Below are positions 23,255 to 34,129 of a DNA stretch of 64,000 bases, piece by piece. The DNA is from Sphingopyxis sp. 2PD (lineage in GTDB: Bacteria > Pseudomonadota > Alphaproteobacteria > Sphingomonadales > Sphingomonadaceae). Where the stretch lies: positions 331,121 through 395,120 of the forward strand of contig NZ_SCMU01000001.1 of assembly GCF_005503695.1 (NCBI RefSeq). The letters are read 5' to 3'. A program made the position numbers and the translations under genes. Under the pieces are notes generated by a model. It saw only the letters and a list, made by a program, of their open reading frames with translations, was not told the origin of the DNA and did not search any database. Every line of letters begins with the position of its first letter. Position 1 is the first letter of the stretch.

Positions 23255-25582
23255 TTGGCCGATGCAGCGGTAAAAGACAAACAGGTGAAACTGCAGGTGG
23301 CGAATTCACGCGCCGAGGAAAGCGGGGGCGGCATTGCCCGCATCCCTCGTTCCACGATGGCCGAACTGGGCGTTACCGAGGGTGATATCATCCAGATCAG
23401 CGGCAAGCGGCAGACCGCGTCGCGCGTCGTCGCACCCTATCCCGAGGACGAGGGGCTGGAGGTGATCCGCCTCGACGGCCTGCAACGCGCCAATGCGGGC
23501 GCGGGGGCAGGTGATATGGTGATATTGAGCCGCGTTGACACGCGCGCCGCGACGCGCGTGGTGTTCGCCCCGGCGCAGGAAAATCTGCGGCTGCAAGGAT
23601 CGGCGAATGCGCTGAAGCGCAGCTTTTTCGGCCGCCCGGTGGTAACCGGCGATACCGTGGCGACCGCGGGCCAGCAGCGGCTCGAATCGGGTGATATGCC
23701 GCCGCAGCTACGCCAGATGCTCAACGCGCCCGCCTATGCGCTGGCCGAAGTGCGGCTGATCGTCGTCTCCGCGGCGCCCAAGGGCGTCGTGTTCATCGAC
23801 GAAAACACCGAAATCGAACTGCTACCCGAATATCAGGAGCCGCAGGACGCACGCCGCACCGATGTGACCTATGACGATCTGGGCGGGCTGGGTGAAACGA
23901 TCGACCAGCTGCGCGAGATGGTGGAACTGCCGTTACGTTATCCCGAATTGTTTCGCCGCCTGGGCGTCGACCCGCCGCGCGGGGTGCTGCTGCACGGGCC
24001 GCCGGGGACCGGCAAGACGCGGCTCGCGCGCGCGGTCGCCAACGAGAGCGAAGCGCAATTTTTCTTGATCAACGGCCCGGAAATCATGGGTTCGGCCTAT
24101 GGCGAGTCCGAAAAGCGGCTGCGCGATATTTTCGACCAGGCGGCGAAGGCTGCGCCGTCGATCCTGTTCATCGATGAGATCGATTCGATCGCGCCGAAGC
24201 GCGGGCAGGTGACGGGCGAGGCCGAAAAACGCCTCGTCGCGCAGTTGCTGACATTGATGGACGGGTTGGAGCCGCGCACCAACCTGGTCGTCATCGCTGC
24301 GACGAACCGCCCCGACGCGATCGACGAGGCGCTGCGCCGTCCGGGCCGCTTCGATCGCGAGATCGTCATCGGGGTTCCCGACGAAAGCGGGCGGCGGGAA
24401 ATATTGGGTATCCACACGCGCGGGATGCCGCTTTCGGCCGACGTGGACCTCGCCGAACTCGCGCGCACCACCTTTGGTTTTGTCGGTGCCGACATGGCGT
24501 CGCTAACCCGCGAAGCGGCGATCGAGGCGGTGCGGCGCATCATGCCGAAGCTCGACCTGGCCGAGGGGACGATTCCGCCGGATGTACTGGAGGAATTGCG
24601 CGTCACGCGCGATGATTTCAGCAATGCGTTGAAACGGGTGCAGCCGTCCGCGATGCGCGAGGTGATGGTGCAGGCGCCGACGACGCGATGGAGCGACATC
24701 GGCGGGCTGGACGCGGCGCGCGAAAAGCTGATCGAAGGGGTCGAGCTGCCGCTCAAGCATCCCGAAGCCTTTCGGCGGCTGGGCATCCGGGCCGCCAAGG
24801 GCTTTCTGCTCTACGGCCCGCCAGGGACCGGCAAGACCCTGCTGGCCAAGGCGGCGGCGCGCGAGTCCGACGCCAATTTCATCTCGATCAAGTCGTCCGA
24901 CCTGCTGTCGAAATGGTATGGCGAGAGCGAGCAACAGATTGCGCGGCTGTTCGCCCGCGCGCGCGCGGTCGCGCCGACGATCATCTTTATCGACGAGCTC
25001 GACAGCCTGGTCCCGGCGCGTGGCAGCGGGACGTCCGGCGAGCCGCAGGTGACCGAGCGCGTCGTCAACACGATCCTGGCCGAGATGGACGGGATCGAGG
25101 AAATGCAGTCGGTCGTCGTTATCGGTGCGACCAATCGTCCGAACCTGATCGACCCGGCGCTGCTACGCCCCGGTCGGCTCGACGAACTGATCTATGTGTC
25201 GGTCCCCAACGCCGAGGGACGCCAGCGCATCCTGGAAATCCAGACCGGCAATATGCCGCTCGCCGACGACGTCGATCTGGCGGTGCTCGCGGAAAAGTCG
25301 GATCGATTCACCGGCGCCGACCTAGAGGATCTGACCCGCCGCGCCGGTCTGGCCGCGCTCAAGCGGTCGATCAACAGCGATGCGGTGACCATGGCCGATT
25401 TCGACGCGGCGCTGAAGGACACCCGCGCATCGGTCACCGAAGCGATGGAAAAGGATTATGAAAAAATCCAGGGCGAGATCAAGCAGGCCGCGATGAGCGT
25501 CAACCCGATCGGCTTCTTTGCGCCCGGGATGCTTAAGCCGGTGCGCGAGCAGAAGCACGCCGACGGCGCGGTAAAGGATTAA
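23255..25582 (+). CDS. Cdc48/VCP-like AAA+ ATPase with two AAA modules
   Basis: A 775 aa ring ATPase that unfolds or extracts proteins from complexes. The N-terminal double-psi barrel domain (residues about 10-190) carries a pattern like archaeal VAT and eukaryotic p97. The first module has Walker A GPPGTGKT at 248-255 and FIDEID near 305; the second has GPPGTGKT at 521-528 and FIDELD near 580. Arg fingers lie in the RPGRFDRE and RPGRLDE regions. The start is TTG after GGAGA with 6 nt spacing. Its stop overlaps the convergent transporter gene by 4 bp. Substrate in bacteria unknown. Confidence 0.92.
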   Translation: MADAAVKDKQVKLQVANSRAEESGGGIARIPRSTMAELGVTEGDIIQISGKRQTASRVVAPYPEDEGLEVIRLDGLQRANAGAGAGDMVILSRVDTRAATRVVFAPAQENLRLQGSANALKRSFFGRPVVTGDTVATAGQQRLESGDMPPQLRQMLNAPAYALAEVRLIVVSAAPKGVVFIDENTEIELLPEYQEPQDARRTDVTYDDLGGLGETIDQLREMVELPLRYPELFRRLGVDPPRGVLLHGPPGTGKTRLARAVANESEAQFFLINGPEIMGSAYGESEKRLRDIFDQAAKAAPSILFIDEIDSIAPKRGQVTGEAEKRLVAQLLTLMDGLEPRTNLVVIAATNRPDAIDEALRRPGRFDREIVIGVPDESGRREILGIHTRGMPLSADVDLAELARTTFGFVGADMASLTREAAIEAVRRIMPKLDLAEGTIPPDVLEELRVTRDDFSNALKRVQPSAMREVMVQAPTTRWSDIGGLDAAREKLIEGVELPLKHPEAFRRLGIRAAKGFLLYGPPGTGKTLLAKAAARESDANFISIKSSDLLSKWYGESEQQIARLFARARAVAPTIIFIDELDSLVPARGSGTSGEPQVTERVVNTILAEMDGIEEMQSVVVIGATNRPNLIDPALLRPGRLDELIYVSVPNAEGRQRILEIQTGNMPLADDVDLAVLAEKSDRFTGADLEDLTRRAGLAALKRSINSDAVTMADFDAALKDTRASVTEAMEKDYEKIQGEIKQAAMSVNPIGFFAPGMLKPVREQKHADGAVKD

Positions 25583-26889
25583 GCGGCGGGCTGGTCGAGC
25601 CGCAGCGCCGACCAGCCCCACAGCACGAGCCAGCCGCAAAAGGCCGCCATCAGGCCATAGGCGATCATCGGGTGCCAATTGTAGAGCAGCACACCGATGG
25701 CGGGAGAGACGATATAAGCCGATCCGTTGATCGACGCGGTCATGCCGGCGACGCTGCCCTGATCGCGCCGCGGCACCGACAGCGATGCCCCCGCGGTAAA
25801 GCCGGGGCGGAACAGCCCGAAACCGAGCGAGGCGAGAGCGAAGCCAATCACGATGCCGTGCAGGTCCTGCGACAAGCCGGTCATCACGAGCCCCGTTGCG
25901 CCGAGAGCGGAGCCGATCAGCACGGCAGTGCGCGCCGACAGCTTGAGCAACGGGATCAATCCCCATTGCGATAGCAGCGTGGCAAAGGCACCCGCCATCA
26001 ACACGATGCCCGTCATCGCGGCGCCTTCGTCGGGGTTGAGGCGAAGATCAAGCCGATCGAGGATCAGGAAGCCGATGACGCCCAGCATCATCGCCTGCGC
26101 CTGGCCACCATATAGCCCAGCCAGCAGCCACGGGCGAACGCGGGTGTCGGACCAGCGCAGCGGCGGGGCGCTGGCGGCGCCTGGATCGACGACATCGTCG
26201 TCGCTATCGTCGGTTGCCGCAGCGGGGGAGCCCGCCGACGTCGGATAGGCGACGATTGCGCCGCGTGCTGCGAACCGCGGCACATCGTCGGGTAGTCGCC
26301 AGCGGAGCATGATCAGGACGAGCAGGCCGATCAGGGCAAAGACGAGCAACGGACCGGCGAGGCCGACGAAGGGCAGGATGAAAAAAGGCGCGATGGCAGG
26401 GCCGATGACGGTACCGAGGCCAAAGGACGACGAGACGAGTGACAGCGCCTGCGTGCGCTCTTCCGGGTCGGTGCGCGCCGCGACATAGGCCTGCACCGCG
26501 GGCGGCGCCGCCGATCCGAAACCGCCATACAGGCTGCGGAACAGCGCGAAAATGATGAAGGTTGTCCCGGCGGCGAGATAGCCTTGCAGTCCCGACCATA
26601 GCGCCGCGCCGCAAAGCGCCATCGACAGCATGAAGCCGATCACGCCCAACGCCATCAGCGCCTTGCGTCCGCGCTGGTCCGACTGCCGCGCCCAATAGGG
26701 TGCCGTCAACACCCACAACAACGCCGACCAGCTGAAGGCGAGGCTGACCCAGACGTCGGGGATGTGGAGCTTGGCACCGATCGCGGGCAGGATCGACTGC
26801 ATCGCGGTGTTGCCCGCGGCAGCGACCAGCATCACCGCGAACAGAATCGCCATGCGGTCGGCCGGGATCGAGCCGGATGTTTTTGCCAT
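25579..26889 (-). CDS. Major facilitator superfamily transporter
   Basis: The 436 aa protein has 12 predicted membrane helices and a central loop rich in Asp, Ser and Ala (DDSDDDVVDPG). The MFS signature is visible between helices 2 and 3 as YWARQSDQRGRKALM. Motif C-like glycines occur in SFGLGTVIGPAIAPFF in helix 5. The layout resembles the TetA/multidrug efflux branch (DHA1), so it probably exports drugs or small metabolites using the proton gradient. Substrate cannot be read from sequence. Convergent with the ATPase gene, ends overlapping by 4 bp. Confidence 0.85.
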   Translation of the reverse strand: MAKTSGSIPADRMAILFAVMLVAAAGNTAMQSILPAIGAKLHIPDVWVSLAFSWSALLWVLTAPYWARQSDQRGRKALMALGVIGFMLSMALCGAALWSGLQGYLAAGTTFIIFALFRSLYGGFGSAAPPAVQAYVAARTDPEERTQALSLVSSSFGLGTVIGPAIAPFFILPFVGLAGPLLVFALIGLLVLIMLRWRLPDDVPRFAARGAIVAYPTSAGSPAAATDDSDDDVVDPGAASAPPLRWSDTRVRPWLLAGLYGGQAQAMMLGVIGFLILDRLDLRLNPDEGAAMTGIVLMAGAFATLLSQWGLIPLLKLSARTAVLIGSALGATGLVMTGLSQDLHGIVIGFALASLGFGLFRPGFTAGASLSVPRRDQGSVAGMTASINGSAYIVSPAIGVLLYNWHPMIAYGLMAAFCGWLVLWGWSALRLDQPAA

Positions 26890-27037
26890 GGCTGCCCCCT
26901 TCGCTGCGCCGCCCCCTTAAGTCGGCCTTTCCCTACACGCGCCCGGTCACCTGTCCAGAGTCAAGACTGACTCTTTCCTTGCGCCAACGCGCTGTTTTTG
27001 CCACGCCAGCGCCAACCGCAACAACGCGAAGGCCACC

Positions 27038-27676
27038 ATGACCAATCCGCGGGCGCAGGCCCAAGAAACGAAAGCGCCGCTGGCCCGCCGCCTGCGCGAG
27101 CGCCTCAAACGCTTTTTCGGGCCGTGGGGCATGTTTGTCCGCGGCTTTGTCAAGCATCCGGTCATGGTGGGTTCGATCGTACCCTCTTCGCCGACGCTGA
27201 TCCGCCACATGCTGCGCCCCGTCGACTGGAAGAATACCAAGCTGTTCGTCGAATATGGTCCGGGGGTCGGGACGTTCTGTCGCCCAGTGCTCGAACGCAT
27301 GGCGGGCGATGCGACGCTGATCGCGATCGATACCAACGAAGATTTCATCGATTATCTGCGGACAGACATCCGCGACAGCCGTTTTATCGCGGTCCATGGT
27401 TCGGCGGGCGAGGTTGAGGCAATCATCGCGGCGCATGGGTTCGACAAGGCCGACTATGTTCTGTCGGGCCTACCCTTTTCGACGTTGCCCGCGGGCGTCG
27501 GCCCGGCGATTGCGGCCGCCACGCACCGCGTGTTGCGCCCCGGCGGTGCGTTCCTCGTCTATCAGTTCCGCGCTCGCGCCCGCGATTTTCTCGCGCCGCA
27601 TTTCGCCCGTATCGACAATGCGTTCGAATGGGTGAATGTGCCGCCCTGTTTCCTATTCTGGGGCTGGAAAGACTAA
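27038..27676 (+). CDS. SAM-dependent methyltransferase, PmtA-like (phospholipid N-methyltransferase)
   Basis: A 212 aa class I methyltransferase with SAM motif I VEYGPGVGTF (about residues 70-79), the acidic loop IAIDTNED, and the DYVLSGLPFSTLP motif IV. This last motif and the N-terminal FVKHPVMVGSIVPSSP are typical of the PmtA group, which methylates phosphatidylethanolamine to make phosphatidylcholine and is related to RNA adenine dimethylases. The ATG follows GAAGG. It converges with the phospholipase D family gene, also a lipid enzyme, and overlaps it by 4 bp. Confidence 0.8.
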   Translation: MTNPRAQAQETKAPLARRLRERLKRFFGPWGMFVRGFVKHPVMVGSIVPSSPTLIRHMLRPVDWKNTKLFVEYGPGVGTFCRPVLERMAGDATLIAIDTNEDFIDYLRTDIRDSRFIAVHGSAGEVEAIIAAHGFDKADYVLSGLPFSTLPAGVGPAIAAATHRVLRPGGAFLVYQFRARARDFLAPHFARIDNAFEWVNVPPCFLFWGWKD

Positions 27677-28905
27677 ACCTCCAGGTCTGGATCGGGGTCG
27701 CCGAGACCGAAGTTCAGCCGCCGCGACACGGTATAATCGGCGGCACCCACCACAAACCATGCCAGCGTCCAGCGCAGCCGGGTCAACCACCCGGCACGCG
27801 CTTTGTGCGAGGCGCGGGTGATGTTCTCGCATTCGGGCTGCTGCGCCGCGATGAAACCGCGCATTTGCGTGGCAAAATTGGCGTCGGCTATGCGCAGCAT
27901 GACCTCGACATTGACGAACAGGCTGCGCATGTCGAAATTGGCAGTCCCGATGTAGACGACATCGTCGATGACGATCAGTTTCATGTGCAGCTTGCACGGC
28001 TGATATTCCCAGATTTGGGCGCCTTTGCGCAGCAGATAGCCATAAAGCAGCCGCGAGGCGCCGATCGTCGCCGCATTGTCGGACTTCGCCGCCATGATGA
28101 AGCGCGCCCGGCCCTCCCGCGCCACGCGGCCGAGCCGCCGCAGCATACCTTGCCCGGGCGAGAAATAGGCCATCGCCATATCGAGCTGGCGCGCGCCGGT
28201 GAGGTCGCTGCGCACGGCGCGCGCCCATGGGGACAGCCGCTGAGTCGGACCGCCGACCAGCCAGGTTACGGGTCCGGCTTCGACCGGCCATTCGCGGATC
28301 AGGCGGCGGAGCATCAGCAATTTGCCGTCGTTGTTCACGGTATAGTCGTGGATTTCGGCGAACCAGGCGACCATCCGCGTGACCGACGGGCCGCGCACGA
28401 CGATGCCGAGGTCGAACCAGCAATTGTCTCGCTGCGTTCCCAGATAGGGGGCGGCGATATTGAACCCACCGGTGACGGCCACCGTTTCGTCGATCAGCAG
28501 CAGTTTCTGGTGGTTGCGGATCAGATAGCTCGAGCGCCAGCGCCGCGAGAAAAAGGTCACGCTGCCACCCGCTTCGCGCAGCGGCGCAAAGATGCTGTCG
28601 GCAATATCCGAAGAGCCGAAGCTGTCGATCACCGCGCGGACCCGCACGCCCCGCCGTGCCGCCGCGGTCATCGCATCCAGGACGCGGGTTCCGGCGCCGT
28701 CGTGCTCAAAGATGTACATGATGATGTCGATGCTGTGGACCGCGCCGTTCAGCAGCGCCAGGATGCGGGCAAGCCGCTGGTCGCCGTCGACGATGACCTC
28801 CAGCCGATGCCCGGCGACATCGGCGGTCAGGGCGTCGGGATCGCTGGCGGGGCAGGGGACGTCGGTCATCATCCGCTCATAGGCATGCCGCCGCGAACGC
28901 CGCAA
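27673..28905 (-). CDS. Phospholipase D family protein, cardiolipin synthase-like
   Basis: Two HKD catalytic motifs are present: NHQKLLLIDETVAVTGGFN and LHMKLIVIDDVVYIGTANFD. This is the layout of cardiolipin synthases ClsB/ClsC, which join two phosphatidyl groups at the inner membrane. The chain is about 400 aa and has no clear N-terminal membrane helices, unlike ClsA, so ClsB-type or another transphosphatidylase is more likely. The start is uncertain: ATGs at 28905, 28872 and 28869 are all in frame. The C-terminal part has a possible membrane segment (LAWFVVGAADYTV). Confidence 0.8.
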   Translation of the reverse strand: MRRSRRHAYERMMTDVPCPASDPDALTADVAGHRLEVIVDGDQRLARILALLNGAVHSIDIIMYIFEHDGAGTRVLDAMTAAARRGVRVRAVIDSFGSSDIADSIFAPLREAGGSVTFFSRRWRSSYLIRNHQKLLLIDETVAVTGGFNIAAPYLGTQRDNCWFDLGIVVRGPSVTRMVAWFAEIHDYTVNNDGKLLMLRRLIREWPVEAGPVTWLVGGPTQRLSPWARAVRSDLTGARQLDMAMAYFSPGQGMLRRLGRVAREGRARFIMAAKSDNAATIGASRLLYGYLLRKGAQIWEYQPCKLHMKLIVIDDVVYIGTANFDMRSLFVNVEVMLRIADANFATQMRGFIAAQQPECENITRASHKARAGWLTRLRWTLAWFVVGAADYTVSRRLNFGLGDPDPDLEV

Positions 28906-29008
28906 GGGCAGGGCTTTGATTGACAGCGGCGGGCCTTGCTGCTAGCGCGCAGCGCTTGCCGCCACGCCTCCAAAAAGGCTGGCCTCTCCTATCTTCTAAG
29001 GAAACAAC

Positions 29009-29353
29009 ATGGCCCGCGTTACCGTCGAGGATTGCGTCGACAAGATTCCCAACCGTTTCGACCTGGTCCTGCTCTCCGCGCATCGCGCACGCGAAATTTC
29101 GGGCGGTTCCGAGCTGACCATCGACCGCGACCGCGACAAGAACCCGGTCGTGGCGCTGCGCGAAATCGCCGAGCAGACCGTGCGCCCGAAGGACCTGAAG
29201 GAAACGCTGGTCACGACGCTGCAGAAGGTTGTTGTCGACGATGACGATACCCCCGATGAAATCAGCTCGATCAGCCGTTCGGCTGAAGCCCTGCGCCTGA
29301 CCGCCGCCGCGCCACCGCGCAGCCCCGCGGGTGGTGGCAGCGACTTCGAATAA
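29009..29353 (+). CDS. rpoZ: DNA-directed RNA polymerase omega subunit
   Basis: Omega holds the beta-prime subunit in RNA polymerase and forms part of a ppGpp site. The 114 aa sequence begins [20 protein letters not shown] and has the [20 protein letters not shown] core, followed by a longer acidic tail that is usual in alphaproteobacteria. AAGGA lies 8 nt before the ATG. A terminator follows within 20 bp, so it appears to be monocistronic. Confidence 0.96.
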   Translation: MARVTVEDCVDKIPNRFDLVLLSAHRAREISGGSELTIDRDRDKNPVVALREIAEQTVRPKDLKETLVTTLQKVVVDDDDTPDEISSISRSAEALRLTAAAPPRSPAGGGSDFE

Positions 29354-29372
29354 CCGGCGCGATCGCTAACAA

Positions 29373-29402
29373 AAAAGGGCCGCGGGAAACCGCGGCCCTT
29401 TT
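29373..29402 (+). terminator. Rho-independent terminator of rpoZ
   Basis: GGGCCGCGG (29377-29385) pairs with CCGCGGCCC (29390-29398) around a GAAA tetraloop, flanked by an A-run and a T-run (T to 29404), 23 bp after the stop. The symmetric A/T runs would also allow it to act on the other strand. Confidence 0.92.
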
Positions 29403-29484
29403 TTGGTTGGGATGAGGCGTGCGCGATGTCTTCTAAGCACCGATTGCTGTCGGTGATCCTCCCGACCCCAAAGAAGCCATCCAG

Positions 29485-30090
29485 CTACGCAACCTGCTGC
29501 AACTCCGCCACGCGGATCGTCTTCGATGCAAGCATCGGTTCGATCATCCGCTGGATCCGGTGCGCGCGCGGCGAGGCGACTGCGATGTTAAACAGGCTGT
29601 TCGCGATCACATCGGCGATCTGGACCCCTTCGCTGCGACGGCTGTCGGCGAGCGAGGCACGGCCCCATCGGCCGAGACCGGCCTGGATTTCCTCGCGCAC
29701 TTTGGCCAGGATAGCGACATCATAGCGGCCCTCGTCGATCACGACATCCGTGCATACGCCGCCGGTTTCGGGCAGCCAGCGCCCGACCGCCAAGTTGAGC
29801 AAAGCCGCATAGAGCGCCAAATCGCTTAGCGGCGCGCCGTCTGGAGGCTGCGTCAACGTGTCGCGCTTTGCCACCGCCACCCAAGCGCGGCCACCCGCAC
29901 GATCGAACAGTTCGAGGAGATAGGCGCGCTCAACCACGCTGATCCGGCTGCCTTTCAGCTCGCTGCGCAGTCCGGTGACACTGCGAAACCGGGCATGAAT
30001 GTCGGCGGCCACCTGCGGCGTCAGCATCACCGCGGCGAAGGTCATCGCACCGGCGTTCAGGCCACCCGATTCGTCGCAATAAATCGTCAC
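29485..30090 (-). CDS. DUF3800-like protein (RNase H-like fold)
   Basis: The chain shows acidic residues arranged as in DUF3800 proteins: IYCDESGG at the start, VVIDEGRYD in the middle, and LADSRRSEGVQIADVIAN near the end. These would form an RNase H-like metal site. Function is unknown; some relatives lie beside phage-defence genes, but here the neighbours are housekeeping. The GTG at 30090 is used because it starts just before the family core and 19 bp after the upstream stop. Earlier starts up to 30195 would overlap that gene by 86 bp. Confidence 0.65.
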   Translation of the reverse strand: MTIYCDESGGLNAGAMTFAAVMLTPQVAADIHARFRSVTGLRSELKGSRISVVERAYLLELFDRAGGRAWVAVAKRDTLTQPPDGAPLSDLALYAALLNLAVGRWLPETGGVCTDVVIDEGRYDVAILAKVREEIQAGLGRWGRASLADSRRSEGVQIADVIANSLFNIAVASPRAHRIQRMIEPMLASKTIRVAELQQVA

Positions 30091-30109
30091 CGGCGGTAGC
30101 GCCGATCGA

Positions 30110-30598
30110 TCACCGGACGCGGCCGAAGAAAGCGACGGAGCGGCTTTGCCCCGCGGGAACCGCGTCGGGCCACAGCCAGCGGACATGGGTGACATCGGCG
30201 GCGATGGCGGGGCGCGGCGCCGCGCCGGTGACGGCGACCGTCAGCGCAGCGAGGGCGCCAAACGTCTTGCCGCCATCGACGGACACGGCAAAGCCCGCCG
30301 TGTCCGTCGTGCCATCAAAGACCAGCGCTGCGGGAATCGGATTGGTCAGATTGACCCCGGCCGCGGGAGCGGTCCCATTGTTGGTGAAGGTGAGGGTCAG
30401 ACGGATCCGGTCGCCCGGCACGACGACATCGGGCGTGGTGTAGGTTTTCTCGCCCTCGCGCCCCTCGACGATCGCACCCGGCTTTTCCAGTTCGACCTTG
30501 TTCGTGAGCACCCCGGTGCCTTGCGCGGCAGCGGGTTGCGGTCCCATCGCCAGCAGCGCCGCGAGCACCAACATTTTTCCCGATTTAGCGGCCATCAT
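30110..30598 (-). CDS. Exported DUF11-like protein, 162 aa
   Basis: A signal peptide (MMAAKSGKMLVLAALLAMG, cut near AAAQ) is followed by a single immunoglobulin-like repeat of the DUF11 type: VVVPGDRIRLTLTFTNNG, then LTNPIPAALVFDG. Such domains usually occur in surface proteins in tandem; a single copy suggests a small periplasmic or surface-linked protein. AGGAG lies 3 nt upstream of the first ATG (30598) and 6 nt upstream of the second (30595), so either may be used. Same strand as the DUF3800-like gene, 19 bp upstream of it. Confidence 0.65.
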   Translation of the reverse strand: MMAAKSGKMLVLAALLAMGPQPAAAQGTGVLTNKVELEKPGAIVEGREGEKTYTTPDVVVPGDRIRLTLTFTNNGTAPAAGVNLTNPIPAALVFDGTTDTAGFAVSVDGGKTFGALAALTVAVTGAAPRPAIAADVTHVRWLWPDAVPAGQSRSVAFFGRVR

Positions 30599-30628
30599 CG
30601 TCTCCTTTGTCGACCGCTTCATGGCGCA

Positions 30629-31015
30629 TCAGGCCCGGCAGGGGTAGCGTTTCTTCATCAGGGCATCGAACGCGGTATTGATGCTGACGGTCCGGCGAAG
30701 CGGGGCGGGATAGGAACGCAAATGCGCCAGCCACTGGTCGGGGGTCAGCGTACCTGTTTCGGGCGGGCAGCTGGTGGTTTTCCGCCCCGCGCGGCGGTCG
30801 GCGTCGATGCGCGCCTTGTACCGTTTGCCCGCGGCCACGACTTCACTCTTCAACGCATTGCCTTGCGGCGTCGCAAGCGCGAGCGGGCCGAGTCGGGCGA
30901 TGGAGTCGGCGCGCGCCAGGAACGCCGCGACGCTCATGTCGCCCGGGGCCATCGCACACAGCAACGGCGCTGCGAGCAGGACCGGCAAGATGCGCGCGCA
31001 ATTCGGTAAAGCCAT
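30629..31015 (-). CDS. Hypothetical exported protein, 128 aa
   Basis: The family is unknown. The start MALPNCARILPVLLAAPLL gives a signal peptide cut around CAMA (residue 20). An open frame extends back to 31288, but it overlaps ftsH and has the composition of an antisense frame. The mature part is helical, with KRYKARIDADRRAGRKTT and a CPPETG...YPCRA pair of Cys that could form a disulfide. It lies 61 bp downstream of ftsH on the same strand. Confidence 0.6.
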   Translation of the reverse strand: MALPNCARILPVLLAAPLLCAMAPGDMSVAAFLARADSIARLGPLALATPQGNALKSEVVAAGKRYKARIDADRRAGRKTTSCPPETGTLTPDQWLAHLRSYPAPLRRTVSINTAFDALMKKRYPCRA

Positions 31016-31076
31016 GCGCCGCAACTTGCCGTCAGCCAATGAATGAGCCCTGAATCGAACGCGTTCGGCGCCGATC

Positions 31077-33023
<1,947 letters not shown>

Positions 33024-33103
33024 TCGAATACTTTCCTAACCGGCGCAGCGATGCGCCTCACCCCGACAAGATAGGATAATCGGGTTAAATGACAATGAGG
33101 CAA

Positions 33104-34129
33104 TCAGGCCTTTTTGGGTGGTTTCCGGCGCGGTGCCGCAGAAATGCGCCAGATTGCCCCTTCAAACCCGCGAACGGCATCGATCAGCAGCGCCCCGACC
33201 ATCGCCCGCTTGCCATTGTGCATCGCGGCGATCACCCCATCAAGCGAGGCACCGCGCACCGCGAGTTGCGGCGCATTGGCGCGCAGGCGCTGCGCCACGA
33301 TGCGGCGGAACATCTCCGGCGGATAGCCTTCGTCGCGGATGACGGCGATGTCGGAGGCGTCGGGCCACGACGCGATCGAACGCTCGACGGCCCAGTCGAT
33401 CGCCTCGTCGGCTTCGGCCAGCCACTCGGCCGATCGCGCCGCCGCTGCCGGGTCGAGCACCGATTGCGAGCGCAGCGCCTGGCGCAGCCGCGCGCGATCG
33501 AAGCGATTGTCGCTGTTCGACGGGTCGTCGACAAAGGGCAGGTCGGCATCGAGCGCGATATCGACCAGATCGCTGCGCCGCCAGCGCAGCAACGGTCGCA
33601 AGATGACGCCGTTGCGGGCGCGGATCGCGGCGAGGCCGCTGACGCCGCTGCTGCGATTGAGCCGCATCACCAGCGTTTCCAGCTGATCGTCAGCGTGGTG
33701 CGCGGTAACGATGTGGTCGATCGCATTGGCGCTGCGCCATTGTTCGAGCAGCTGATACCGTTCGGTGCGCGCCGCCGCCTGTAGCGAACCCTTGATCGGG
33801 ACCGCGGGCCGCAAGGTCGAATGATGGATATGCTCGCGATCGCAAAAACCTGCGACCATTCGAGCTTCGTCGTCCGATCCCTTGCGAAGACCATGATCGA
33901 CCGTCGCTGCCCAGACCTGTCCGGGCAGCAACGTCGCCATCAGCCAGAGCAGCGCCATGCTGTCGGGGCCGCCCGACACCGCGACGCCATAATGGCGCCG
34001 ATGCCAATCGGAGCCGACGAGCGAGCGCAGGTCGCCCGCCAGTCGATCGGCTCGGTCGCGGTCAGCAGCCTGCTTTTGCTTTGGCGGTAGCTGCATCGGT
34101 CCGGACATCCTGCGGCGCCTTGTCGCCAT
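33104..34129 (-). CDS. tilS: tRNA(Ile)-lysidine synthase TilS
   Basis: TilS adds lysine to C34 of tRNA-Ile(CAU) so that it reads AUA instead of AUG; the gene is essential. The PP-loop SGGPDSMAL is at residues 52-60, followed by VDHGLR, the ARTERYQLL region and HHADDQLETLVMRL. The start could also be the ATG at 34108, because the chosen start overlaps the end of the upstream cpoB gene by 68 bp. Gene order cpoB-tilS-ftsH supports the call. Confidence 0.95.
   Translation of the reverse strand: MATRRRRMSGPMQLPPKQKQAADRDRADRLAGDLRSLVGSDWHRRHYGVAVSGGPDSMALLWLMATLLPGQVWAATVDHGLRKGSDDEARMVAGFCDREHIHHSTLRPAVPIKGSLQAAARTERYQLLEQWRSANAIDHIVTAHHADDQLETLVMRLNRSSGVSGLAAIRARNGVILRPLLRWRRSDLVDIALDADLPFVDDPSNSDNRFDRARLRQALRSQSVLDPAAAARSAEWLAEADEAIDWAVERSIASWPDASDIAVIRDEGYPPEMFRRIVAQRLRANAPQLAVRGASLDGVIAAMHNGKRAMVGALLIDAVRGFEGAIWRISAAPRRKPPKKA

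Noticed and set aside
27628..28923. A 431-codon open frame opposite the phospholipase D family gene
   Set aside because: The minus-strand product has two HKD motifs, so the plus-strand frame is a shadow.
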